In this document: piece after piece, positions 1 through 9,594 of the stretch | Position numbering within the stretch: the stretch's first letter is position 1 | How the letters are laid out: every line of letters begins with the position of its first letter | From: Ottelia alismoides | Lineage: Eukaryota > Streptophyta > Magnoliopsida > Alismatales > Hydrocharitaceae | Direction: 5' to 3' | Assembly: GCA_037367405.1 (NCBI GenBank) | Contig: JAZKJV010003278.1 | Span: 310,001 to 374,000 of the forward strand | Length of the DNA: 64,000 nt | The notes under the pieces: generated by a model | Seen by the model: the letters and a program-made list of their open reading frames with translations, nothing else | What the model was told of the DNA's origin: nothing | Databases searched by the model: none | Position numbers and translations under genes: made by a program

Positions 1-2140
1 CTCTGATCTAAATGACCAGAGATGACCAGGATGCGTGGAGTGCGTACAATTGGATAAAGTCATGATGAGATGGAATAAGGTTGGATCGAAGCAAAAATTG
101 AATTTAAAACGAAGAAGTAGGGATTGAGAGGAGAGGAGAAGGATGATGTGATGATCGACAGTGGATGGAATGGAAAGAATGTGTTTGCCTGTGGACCTGG
201 AGTGGGAGCTCCTTGTGGTGATTGCTTTGACCTTGGCACAAGGAGGCTAATCGTGGTGGAACATGAAGCTACGCCGACGAGATGATATCACCTCCTCTCT
301 CGCTCGATATCGCTCACTAATTGAAGAACCAGAGCTCTTGTCACGATCTCCCACACTGCCTCCAAAATTACGGATTGAGAAAGAAGGAAAAAATGGCGAA
401 TGCCCAATATTTCAGATCTGGGGAGCTTTTATAGTGTGAGGAAAAGATAAATTTCAAACTCAAATAGGTACGCGAACCGATGCGAATCGAGGCGAAAATT
501 AGTTAGGAAAAAATTACAGAAATTAGGAGAATCAAGGAGTGAAGAAATCAGGTCGAAAGGGGTTTCGACTAGGGTTGGAAAATTGGGAGAAAAAGGTGGG
601 TTGGAGAGGTAGTCAGGTCCATGTCTAGCAGGTGTCAGCTGAGCTGGACCAACAAGAATTCAGAGATCTGTATAAATCAAAATAAAATAGAAAACAACTT
701 TAAATTAGAAAATAATTAAAATAAATAATATTTATAAATTAAGAAAGTAATTTAATATTATTTTGAATAAATTATTAAATTAAATAAATAAGGTAAAATA
801 ATTAAAAACTTTTATTAATAGGTATAAAATACTTATATATGCAACAAATGGAATTTTAATAAATTATTTTTACAAATAATTATATAAATTATTTATTTTC
901 AGAATAAAGTAAGGATTTTAAATATATATTTACTTTCTTTTATAAATTAATTTAATGGTACAAATAAATAAAAGTATTTACAAGATAGGTACATTATACC
1001 TATATAATAAATGTATTATTTTATTTTTTATTATTTTTTTATAATTTTATTTTTCATTTTATAAAAATAAAATACAATATATGCAAAATAATGAAAATAA
1101 AATATGTACAAATACAAACGAGAAAATAAATAATTAAAAATACATATAATTTATTCATATGTACAAGTATACCAATGGTCCCAAAATCTACTTTTTGCTT
1201 ATTAACTCAGATTTTAGAGAAACTACTCTTATTTGATAGATAATTTTACAAAACGAACTTTAAAAGTGAATACACCCAAATCGGTCTTCATATGGATGAG
1301 TTATTAGGTTTGGAAGTTAGGCTTTACGACTTTTAGATTTTGAGATTTATTGATATTTATTCACATTTTTTAATTTATATTTTTTTTACTGTTTTTTTAA
1401 ACAAATCAGAAAAAGAATTAAGTTAATTATAGTTACAAATAATTAAATAGAAAATAAAGAAGTTTTATATACATAATGTACATATAGACAAAGGGGTCCA
1501 AACGGCAAAACTCACAATTTATTCCACGACTTTTTTGGTATTTTTAATATATACTAATAGTTACAAAACGAAGTTTGAAAGTGAGTTAGGTCAATTTGGA
1601 GTTTTCTATACTTAGTTATGAACCTGGGAAATTGGATTTTTCAGAATTTTAGGTTCATTGTAATTATTTACTACTTGTTAATAATTTTTCTGATATTTTT
1701 ATAAATTAATATGCAATATTACAAACAACTTTAAAGAAGGAAAGATTTTTATTTGATGTTGTTTTATTGATGAATAAAATAGGTGAAATTATGTACAAGA
1801 TAAAAATGGTGAATATGCACAAGTGAAAATTGGTTTTCCTGATTTTTATAAGTTATGGACCCTATTTCCCCCAATTTTATTCCTTGTCGATTAGGTCAAG
1901 TATTGACCTTCTCTCCAGACTAGGGTCAGTCTACATTTATTCCATAAATACATTCTTCTCTTTCTTTCCTTTTCCTTTTCTTCTTTATTCTTTTATTTTG
2001 GTGAAAAAGAATGCTAAATATACAATATTAAAAATCAGCGATGAATGATAAATAATGATAATTAATGAAAATATACATGTGTTTTACCAAGGATTTTAGC
2101 TAAAATAAAAGAATAAAGACGTTGAATCATGGATTCATCA
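1..2140 (-). mobile_element. LTR0: incomplete minus-strand LTR of an Athila-like element
   Basis: Read on the minus strand, the LTR begins at 2140 with TGATGAATCC and soon shows the box CTTTATTCTTTTATTTTAGC, also present near the LTR starts of E1 and E2. It runs off the left edge. The order matches complete LTRs here: AT-rich U3 (about 2140-700), then a GC-richer promoter and leader part (640-1) with a TATA-like CTATAAAAG at about 426-434. The bases right of 2140 are RNase H sequence of EA with no polypurine tract, so this is the outer edge of an insertion into EA: a 5' LTR whose element lies left of the window, or a solo LTR. The open frame at 1830-2048 has no recognisable domain and I do not call it a gene. 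Confidence 0.72.
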
Positions 2141-2144
2141 ATTA

Positions 2145-2637
2145 CCTAATGGTTGAATGATCTGTGTAGATAGTCACCGTTTATCCCAAGATATGACCTA
2201 TATTTCTATAAAGTCCAAACTATGGTGAGCATTTCCTTTTTGGTCACTGTGTAATTCTTCTGAGTTGAATCCAATACTTTACTTGTGTAGTGAATCGCAA
2301 ATGGGATATGATCTCGTCATTGCCCCAATACGACTCCTATCGTAAAATCCAATGCATCAGTCATGATCTTAAGTAGAAGAGACCAATCAGGATCTAGCAA
2401 AATCGACGAGTCACAAATTTTTCTTTTAAGGAGCTCGAATGCTTCTAGACACTTGCGATCTGCAACAAACTCGTTATCTTTCCCTAAGAGCTCAGTCAGC
2501 GGTCTGACAATCTTAGAAAAATCCTGAATGAATTATCTATAAAGTCCTACATGCCCTCAAAATGACCTCACTAACTTAATGTTGGTTGGTGGATCAAGTT
2601 TCAAGATTACATCCACCTTGGCACGGTCAACCTCCAT
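2145..2637 (-). pseudogene. EA RT connection and RNase H fragment
   Basis: The minus-strand translation carries the RT-to-RNase H connection (KVDVILKLDPPTN, then a segment matching the SFLGH motif with a stop in it) and RNase H motifs resembling MTDALDFTIGVVLGQ and FAIHYTSKVLDSTQKNY. These correspond to 14370-14830 of E1. RNase H would remove genomic RNA from the RNA/DNA hybrid during reverse transcription. Several in-frame stops are present, and the domain is cut at 2141 by LTR0, so the C-terminal part and the integrase are missing. Too degraded to make protein. Confidence 0.75.
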
Positions 2638-3207
2638 TCATATCTTGGAGATGACATGCTCCAACACGATACCCTCCATAACCACAAAATGACTTTTCTC
2701 CCAAGAGAATACCATATTCACCTCTCTACACCTCTGAAGAACACGGTCTAAGTGTGCTAAGCACGTATTAAATGAATCACCATGGATAAAGAAATCGTCC
2801 ATAAAGACCTCTAAGAAATCCCTTACCATTTTGGCAAATACAACAATCATGCACCGTTGAAAAGTACTTGGGGCATTGCATAACACAAAAGGCATGCGCC
2901 TGAACATGTATGTGCTAAAAGGACAAGTAAAAGTGGTCTTTTCCTAAACCTTAAGGGTTATGGCTACCTGATTGTAGCCTAAGTACCCGTCAAGAATATA
3001 AAAGAATTGTTTCCTCGCTGGTATCTCCAAAATTTGATCAATAAAAGGTAGGGGAAAGTGATCTTTATTGGTCGCAGCATTCAGGTATCTGTAATCAACA
3101 CTGACACACCACGACGTGGGTACTTGTGTTGCTATCGCAACCCCTTCCTCGTTGTGACCATCTGAATTTCTGACTTTTTCAGGACAACGTGTAGTGGGGC
3201 CACCCAT
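2638..3207 (-). pseudogene. EA reverse transcriptase, degraded
   Basis: Minus-strand frame with the Athila/gypsy RT blocks in order: VPTSWCVSVDYRYLN, KDHFPLPFIDQ, LDGYLGYNQVA, TFTCPF, RRMPFVLCNAPSTFQRCM and the active-site block FLEVFMDDFFIHGDSF. The two catalytic aspartates (MDD) are intact here, unlike in E1. The frame is broken by a TAG at 2944-2946; E1 has CAG at the matching codon. The upstream piece begins without a natural start because pol was translated as part of a gag-pol polyprotein. Function would have been copying element RNA to cDNA in cytoplasmic particles. Family call secure; not functional. Confidence 0.88.
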
Positions 3208-3989
3208 CTAGAGTGACAAATCATGTAAATAAATCTTGATCCACGCCACTTCTCAATCTATTTCTTAACTACTTTCCTTAAATTTTGATTAAGTCTCCTT
3301 TTGGAACTCACTGGAAGGTCTAGCATTATCCTCAACAAAAATATGGTGTGAACAGAGTGCAGGGTTTATACCCATGAGAATCGACACAGTCCAACCTTTA
3401 GCCTGACTGCTCTTCTCTTACACTTCAAGCAACCTAGACTCTTGTTCTACAGTAAACCTAAAAATAATGATGACATGAAATCTATTCTTAGGTCCCACAA
3501 GAAAAGAATACTTCAATGTAGGAGAAAATGGCTTCATCTCTAGTGAAGTGGCATCATCAATCAAATCTGGATGAATTGAAGCTTAATTTGGTTTCGCGTT
3601 GCATGAAGGTGGTGCTAACTCTATAGTTCTGACCACCAACCGAACTGAAGTTGAATAAGAAAGAATCAAATCTCTGAAGGAACATGGTAATTTATCCAAA
3701 GTTGCATCCGATTATAAATCTAATTCCTTTGATTATTCCTCAGAGATGGGAACTGACAAATACAAGTCATCAAAGGAATAGACAGAAGATCCATCACCCA
3801 AGAAATCAAGCATAACCTCGCAAACTACATCATGTACATTATCCTCTCCGGATGAGAAGGTCTTGATCAATCATATCATATTTTCTTCCGTATTCCAAAT
3901 GTGCTAACAAGTCTACAATCCACCTCAGATGAAGAAAAGAACTTTGTACTTGACTTGGAGTCACATCATTGCCATTTTGTTTGTTTCAT
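3208..3989 (-). other. EA protease-to-RT linker, decayed
   Basis: Between the protease and RT of EA lies about 0.8 kb with no intact frame. Short minus-strand stretches are rich in acidic and serine codons, as in the matching region of E1 (12916-13740). No domain recognised. The end nearest RT should hold the N-terminal RT fingers but is too decayed to delimit. Confidence 0.5.
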
Positions 3990-4369
3990 CTATAGCTCCA
4001 CCTCTCTATCAGGAGAATGAAACTTCATCATCCATGTTTGATAATCAAAAGAAGCACCAGCGGTCCTAAAGAAAGGCCACCCAAGGATGATCTGTGAATC
4101 TCTCCATTGACTAGGGATATCCATATCCAGGACTGTAAAGTCCACAGTGTAATCATGTTCCTCAAGTGATATGATAATTTTCTTAACCTTTCCCTTTGCC
4201 TTCTTCATGGACTTATCTGCAAACTTAAGTAATGCTCTAGATCTGCGAAGTGGACCCAACTCCAGTTTTTCATATAAGGCAAATGGAAGCAGGTTGATTG
4301 AAGAAACATTGTCAATGAGAGTGCATACAAATGCAATGTCATTAATATGACTAACCACATAATGTGCCC
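3990..4369 (-). pseudogene. EA aspartic protease, interrupted by E1
   Basis: Retropepsin-like domain. The active-site region reads TLIDNVSSINLLP; the family pattern is D-S/T-G, so the glycine position holds Val and the enzyme is probably inactive. It is followed by the typical flap and body LELGPLRRSRALLKFADKS, VDFTVLDMDIPSQWRDSQ and IILGWPFFRTAGASFDY. The same domain in E1 and E2 reads LLDNGSSINLL and LLDGGSSINII. It would cleave the gag-pol polyprotein. The upstream coding sequence continues at 22194 after the E1 insertion. No stop lies within the visible part, but the surrounding polyprotein is broken. Confidence 0.85.
4365..4369. repeat. Target site duplication TGCCC, left copy (E1)
   Basis: TGCCC directly precedes the first LTR base of E1 and recurs exactly at 22189-22193 after its last base. 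Five bases is the usual duplication length for Ty3/gypsy. Confidence 0.93.
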
Positions 4370-5322
4370 TGATGAATACGCATTCATCACTCTTTATTCT
4401 TTTATTTTAGCTATAAAACCTTTGCCAAACACATGTAGATATCTGTAAATATTAATAATTAGTAAATTACATGCATTGTGTAAAAATAAATAATTAGCAT
4501 GTTTTTGTGCAAAAATAAAAGAATAAAGAAATAAAAGAAAAAGAGGGAGATATTTTGAATAAATATTGAGCGACCTAATCCCAAGGGAGGGCTCAGCATG
4601 GGCCTGACCGCATAAAAGCCAAAGTAGAGAGAGATAAGGAAGCTCATGTGTGTAAATATACCTGTTAATAAAATAAAAATGTTTTCCTCTTATAAAAATA
4701 GAATGAGTTTGTAAATAGCTATATATATACTTGTAAATACAAAATCAAAATAAAAATGAGAAAATTAAAAAGAAAATAAAAATGCTTCCACCTTGTATAT
4801 ATCCACCATATACATAAGACCACATAGCTATTTATTTATCCCTATAAATAAATAAATTAAAATCTAATAAAACTTGTATATATTCTATATTTCATGGTGT
4901 AAATAAATAAAATAAAAATCATAAAAACAAAAATAAAATAAAAAGAAACAAAAATAAAAATCAACATCACCATAGTATATATACCATATATGTATATAAA
5001 TAAACCTATTTATTTAACCCTTGTAAATAATTAATAAAAATAAAATAAAAATACCTAAATATTCCAAATTTTATCTTGTAAATCAATAAAATATAAAATT
5101 GGAATAAAAATATACAAAAATAGATAATTAAAAATCAAAATTAAAAATTCAATATTGTATATATACCTATACATAGTACTATATTGTATATACCTTATTT
5201 TTATTTCAAAAAAAAATAAAAATCACAAAAAAAATAGTTTAAATTAAAAGGAACATTTTTCATGTTTTGACTTTTGTGAAATTTGGCCATTTTCTATTTT
5301 AATTTGAATTTCCAATTATTTT

Positions 5323-5581
5323 CCACGTGGCCGCATTCCACTGGTCCACGGGGGATGTTGACCCCCCGGTCAACTCCCCCCTGGACCACTCCCCTGTGGA
5401 TCTGCGCCCGACCCGCTTCTTCTCTCATTGATGGCGCATTGATCCGAGCCCCAGAACCGCAAACCCCGGGTCCTAATCATTCCCTGATCCACCCAGATCC
5501 ACGCCCGGTCGTTAGCATCGGGGTCTGTGCTCCGATTTTTTCGCCCGACACCCAGTTAGCCGGACCCCTAGCCATATATAG
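5323..5581 (+). promoter_or_regulatory. E1 LTR promoter: G-box and TATA box
   Basis: TATATAG at 5575-5581 is followed about 30 bases later by a pyrimidine-rich stretch suited to transcription start. CCACGTGG, a perfect G-box, lies at 5323-5330 about 250 bases upstream. Both recur in the 3' LTR (G-box 19423-19430, TATATAG 19674-19680). G-boxes bind bZIP and bHLH factors in plants; use here is inferred. Confidence 0.6.
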
Positions 5582-5835
5582 TCTGAGCTCCGCCTGCTCC
5601 TTCACTCATCTTTGGTTCCCATTTCTCCACCCCATGACCTCCATTGCTCTCGCCTGAGTGACAGCTCGCGATTGGCTATGTTGCAGTGAGGAGGGAGTGA
5701 TCGGACCATCGATCCGGTGACCTAGCTCCGCCGTGCGGCGCCACCAGCGTGGTGCTCGAGCCTCGGGCATCGACGACCCTCGAGGATAGGACCCAGAGCT
5801 CCGTCAGCTCAAGCACAGTCGACCTCGACCATCAG

Positions 5836-6144
5836 GTAAACTTAGTTCCCTTTGATTTCGCTAATTTCGAGTTACGCACAAATCGCCCCATCGCAGACGA
5901 CCGTCGATTCCGACCACCTCTCTCACCATTTCGATCATCGGATGACACCCTCACCTTTGCCCTTCTCCCGCGCACGTTCTCCACCCCTTCGTTCAACCTA
6001 GTTCGCACAGGAACTGGGATTGGAGCTCCACCGTCGTCGCTTCACCGGAGCTCCCTCATCTCGACGCATCGTTCATCCCCATCACCTCTAACCGGGTCGA
6101 GGCACTTTGCCCTCGACCCAGGAGTCTGTTGCGCTACTTTGCAG
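5836..6144 (+). other. Candidate intron in the E1 LTR leader
   Basis: CAG|GTAAAC at 5833-5841 fits a plant 5' splice site, and a pyrimidine-rich stretch ending TTTGCAG (AG at 6143-6144) fits a 3' splice site, giving a 309-base candidate intron about 260 bases after the TATA box. E4 has a perfect donor AG|GTAAGT at a similar distance (58380-58386). Not tested; could be chance. Confidence 0.28.
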
Positions 6145-7910
6145 GTCCAGACATGCCCATCTGAGGGTCTGAACATTCAGGAGCAGCAGCTCCAGCTCCG
6201 CCTCCGTCGCCGGAGCGTCTCTGACGTTCCCGGCCTCATCGGAGTCCCCCATTGGCTACGGACCACTGAGGCGAGTCTTTTCCGATCATCAGCAGCCCCT
6301 GCAGACGTCCATCGTGCCCACATTCCTCCGGCAAAGTTCACCGGCGAGGAGTTCCTCCAGGTCCTTCCTCTGCCGTCCATTCGACCCTGGAGTGCCAGAT
6401 TGAATCTGGACCGTCGACTGATACGAAGAGGTGCCCCGCACCAGCACCGTTAGATCTCCACGTGGCGCCATCTGCTCCGTCCGTGGCAGAGGAGAGGCGA
6501 GCCTCGACCAGAGCCGCACGATCAGATACGTGGCGAGCCATCCACCGTTGGATCCGCGTCGAGGGCTCTTCGTTGAGCTGCCACCACTTTCAACCGTTCG
6601 ATCCGATACGTGGCCGCTCCTCAGCCCTCGGATCAGAATAAGGGATAATATCCCTTAGGCCCTTAGCTTTTTAGTTTTTAATATTTAGTCCTGTAAATAT
6701 TTAGTTAAGTTGTTTTTATTTTGGACTTTTTGCATAGTGGACCTTGTCATTTCTGTGATTTGCTTTTATACCCCTGTACGTTGTGGTTACGTGCATCGAC
6801 ACGTGTATTTTTGGTAAAATTGCACTTTGTAGGCAGTGTTTTCTGCTTGTTAATGAATGGAAAAATCTTTTTAGATATTTGCATATATACTCTTGTGAAT
6901 GTTTTATTTGTGCATGTGCTGAATATCGTGGGAATTTTATACTTTCGCCCCTGGACTTTTAGTACGTGTTACTAATTAGTCCAGGGACTTAAGTTATTTA
7001 CAAAAGGTCCCTGAGTGCCCAGATCACGCACGTGGTGCATGAGATCTTGGACATTTTGCACCTGGACCCCCTGGGTTTTCGTTCTTATTATTTTTAGGCC
7101 CTCAGAGATATTTTTATTACGATCAGGTCTCTATGACTGTGAGCTCTTGTTTGCTTTGAATAAAATATCAAATCTACTCCAAATCAAGTGAAAATTTGAT
7201 ACTGGCTCCTGCCACTGTGTAGAATTTTCACTGAATTTTGGGAAATTTTTAGAGCCATTTTATTATTTTAAATTCAAAAACATCATTTTTTTCTTACTGT
7301 CCAGTTAGAAAATTCACAAAAAAATATTAAAACATCTTTAAAAATTACAAAAAAATTAGATTTTGTTTATTGTAGTGTGTTTGATTTTCTGACCATGTTT
7401 GGCCATTTTTGGACTTATAAAAATTATAAAATTGAAAAATCCCTAAACATCCATAAAAATTCTAATAAATAGTAGAAAAATAAAAAATTCATACACTCAG
7501 CTGTTGAATTTTCATTTTTGTTTATATTTTATAGGAAAAATACCTACAGGCTATTTGAAGGCCATTATGTATTTTATTCTGGCCTTTGAAGCCCGGCTGG
7601 ACAGCAGCACTGTTTTCCTTTCTTATTTCATTTTTATAAAATTCTATAAAAATCAGAAAAATACCAACATTTCACCAAAAACATAGAAAAACATAAAAAA
7701 CAAAAAAATATTTTTGTTTGATTTTTTTGAGCATATTTGACTAGTTAAACAATTGTTGATAGTTGCTTGTTTTCTTGTTTGTTCATTTTTTTTATTAATT
7801 TAAAAATTCAAAAAAATATAAAAATATTAAAAACCACCAAAAATAATTTTCTTTTATCTGTTTTTATTTTTGACTACGTCGTAGGCCGCGAGGCCATCAC
7901 GTGCTCTCCG

Positions 7911-7936
7911 AGTTCGACCCTGGGTGTTATACCAGG
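7911..7936 (+). other. LTR-end motif GTTCGACCC with hairpin
   Basis: AGTTCGACCC is followed by an inverted repeat CCTGG (7919-7923) / CCAGG (7932-7936). The same motif followed by a different stem occurs in E2, E3 and E4 at the same place in the LTR. Confidence 0.55.
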
Positions 7937-8094
7937 TTAATCCTTTAGCGAGACCGCTATCTTGAGTTTTCATCGATTTTTGACTTCGTTTGGTGGTCTG
8001 AATTTTTCTTGATTGAGCTCTGAGTCCCGGGCGACTGAGGTCGCAACGACCTTAGTTTTACCTTTATCTCGCTCGCTCGGCTCGCTCATCAGAA

Positions 8095-8112
8095 TGGCGC
8101 CGTTGCCGGGGA
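8095..8112 (+). other. E1 primer binding site (tRNA-Asp)
   Basis: TGGCGCCGTTGCCGGGGA, three bases after the 5' LTR. It is complementary over all 18 bases to the 3' end of plant tRNA-Asp including CCA, the primer typical of Athila elements. Minus-strand DNA synthesis would start here. Confidence 0.93.
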
Positions 8113-8608
8113 GCACGGCTTAGTAGTCTTTATTTTTTTCATTTTATTTTTGTTTTCTTTTTCGCGACTTTCCGCGGCTCTTTCTGAGTTCGCGGCTTTT
8201 CGCGGCTTTTATTTTTCTTTTTTTTTATTTTTATTTTTTTTCTTTTTATTTCTTTTCTTTTATTTTTGTTTTTGTTTGTTTATTTTTATTTTACTCTTTT
8301 GCACATATATCCCTGTTTCATTTTACTTGTTTTACCTGCTTTATTTACTATATTTTATCTAGCCTATGACACTTGGTTGTATTCTTGCGAGGGCCCGAGA
8401 ATCGAGGCGGCAACTTTCAAGGAGCCGGCGCAACCGCGGTGTTCGGAGGTGGCTCCATTCTTTATGGAGCCGCAGGAGAGAGCGAGGAGACAGCCGAGTG
8501 CGACTTTTAGTTTAGTTTAGTTAGACTTTATTTTCAGAACCATTTGAATTATTGTAATAATACAGGGACATCACACTTGGACTCGAGAGACTCTCGGGGT
8601 CTGTTTCG

Positions 8609-8628
8609 CCGAGCACCGGTGTGCTCGG
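8609..8628 (+). other. Leader hairpin (E1)
   Basis: Arms CCGAGCAC and GTGCTCGG, a perfect 8-bp stem with loop CGGT, between TTTCG and GGGGACC. E3 (37554-37573) and E2 (48786-48803, minus) have different stems in the same flanks. Confidence 0.6.
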
Positions 8629-9489
8629 GGGACCCCTCAGATTTCTTCGCGGTTTTACGCGGTTTGTTTTCTTTACTGCCTTTTCCGGTTTCTCGCGGTT
8701 TTCTTGAGCCCCTAGCCTTAGGAATTTCTGTTTGATTGTGACACAATTCATAAGATCCAAACACCCTAATACATTTGCCTGTTCCTATAGTTCGGTAATT
8801 GGACCTATAATAAAAGATTAATAAAATAGTTGATTCACTTCCTTCGAGCCTACGTGCCGCAGCCTGCCCTGCCAAGCGCTGCTCCTGAGGAGGAGGGGTG
8901 GACCTAGATCGGACCCTTTGGATCGGAGGTTGGTGGTCAACTAGTCGTTCTTTCGAGTAGAAATTGTTGATTAGGGACTCGATTTTCCGCCTGCAACATG
9001 TAGGTAGTTTATTTTCTGTCTTTCAATTCTGCGCGGATCATTTTGCATGTAGACTGCTGGAGTCAGGTACACATTTCTTACTCTGCATGCATCATTGATT
9101 TCATCGCGCATCGGCTTTTTCGACTTCTCCCCCCTGATTTTTGGACTTAATAACCAGGAGAACCGAAAAATTCGTTAGGCGTTTTTGCTTTTATTGAAAA
9201 ATACCTAAAAAGAAAAACATTAAAATTTGGGACTGCTAACTCTATTGACCCTAAAAGACACCTCACTTGAAAAATTTTATCTTGGGGAGAGCAACCCCCT
9301 CATTGTCTGGTTTGCTTGTGCGAGAGAGTGACCCCGAACACTAGGTAGAGCCCTCCGATATTCTTCTCGACTGATTACCTGCTATTTCTGTACGAGACAG
9401 TCGGTTGAGAAAATATCGGGTAACCTAACAGGTCACGTAATCGCTATGCTATCCTGACTGATCACCAAAATAAAATTGATAAGATAATT

Positions 9490-9507
9490 GACCGAGCTAT
9501 TACGGTC
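9490..9507 (+). other. Pre-gag hairpin (E1)
   Basis: GACCG (9490-9494) and CGGTC (9503-9507), about 90 bases before the gag ATG. E3 has the same stem at 38392-38409, E2 a 4-bp GACC/GGTC version at 47923-47940, and E4 AACC/GGTT at 61052-61068. Confidence 0.5.
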
Positions 9508-9594
9508 TTCAGCTCGCGTTGCGTTGGTGAATCGGGGGTTTGCTTGTGATCATAGTTGTTACCAGATCTCATCCGCACTACTCGCCACATCAAG

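Larger units (their letters stand above)
2141..4369 (-). mobile_element. EA, left part: 3' pol half of an old minus-strand Athila-like element
   Basis: Read right to left, this piece holds the end of the aspartic protease, an acidic linker, reverse transcriptase and the start of RNase H, the order expected of a Ty3/gypsy pol. It stops at 2141 where LTR0 was inserted, so integrase and 3' LTR are not visible. At 4369 it is interrupted by E1; the matching remainder resumes at 22194. Removing E1 and one TGCCC copy leaves the protease frame open across the junction. Stops and frameshifts show it is dead. Confidence 0.85.
4370..8091 (+). repeat. E1 5' LTR (3722 bp)
   Basis: Begins TGATGAATAC and ends CTCATCA. 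It has four compositional parts: AT-rich U3 (4370-5270), GC-rich promoter and transcribed leader (5280-6655), AT-rich stretch (6660-7860), and a short terminal part with GAGTTCGACC. Its partner is 18471-22188. The first 20 bases form a perfect 8-bp inverted repeat (TGATGAAT / ATTCATCA). Open frames in the GC-rich part (such as 5749-6453) lack an ATG and are open on both strands, so I attribute them to composition. Confidence 0.95.
8113..9594 (+). other. E1 untranslated leader between PBS and gag
   Basis: About 1.5 kb without a credible gene. It holds blocks also found in E2 and E3 and partly in EA and E4: a GAGGGCCCG block near 8390; a hairpin CCGAGCAC / GTGCTCGG at 8609-8628; GCGGATCA, TTGCATGTAGACTGCTGGAG at 9032-9062; GGGGAGAGCAACCCC at 9284-9298; and GACCG / CGGTC at 9490-9507, followed by TTGGTGAAT and gag. 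Such blocks are candidates for dimerisation, packaging or translation control of genomic RNA. Confidence 0.7.

Noticed and set aside
2141..2150. LTR0 as the 3' LTR of EA
   Set aside because: The bases next to the LTR start are RNase H coding sequence, with no polypurine tract and no integrase between, so LTR0 is an independent insertion.
5749..6453. 234-residue frame in the E1 5' LTR, repeated at 19848-20552
   Set aside because: It begins with GTG and has no early ATG; the region is GC-rich with open frames on both strands, and it contains splice-like sites. Presence in both LTRs follows from LTR duplication, not selection.
7911..7936. tRNA gene suggested by GTTCGACCC
   Set aside because: No A-box, cloverleaf or CCA-proximal acceptor stem can be drawn around it; E3 and E4 versions do not match the full B-box.
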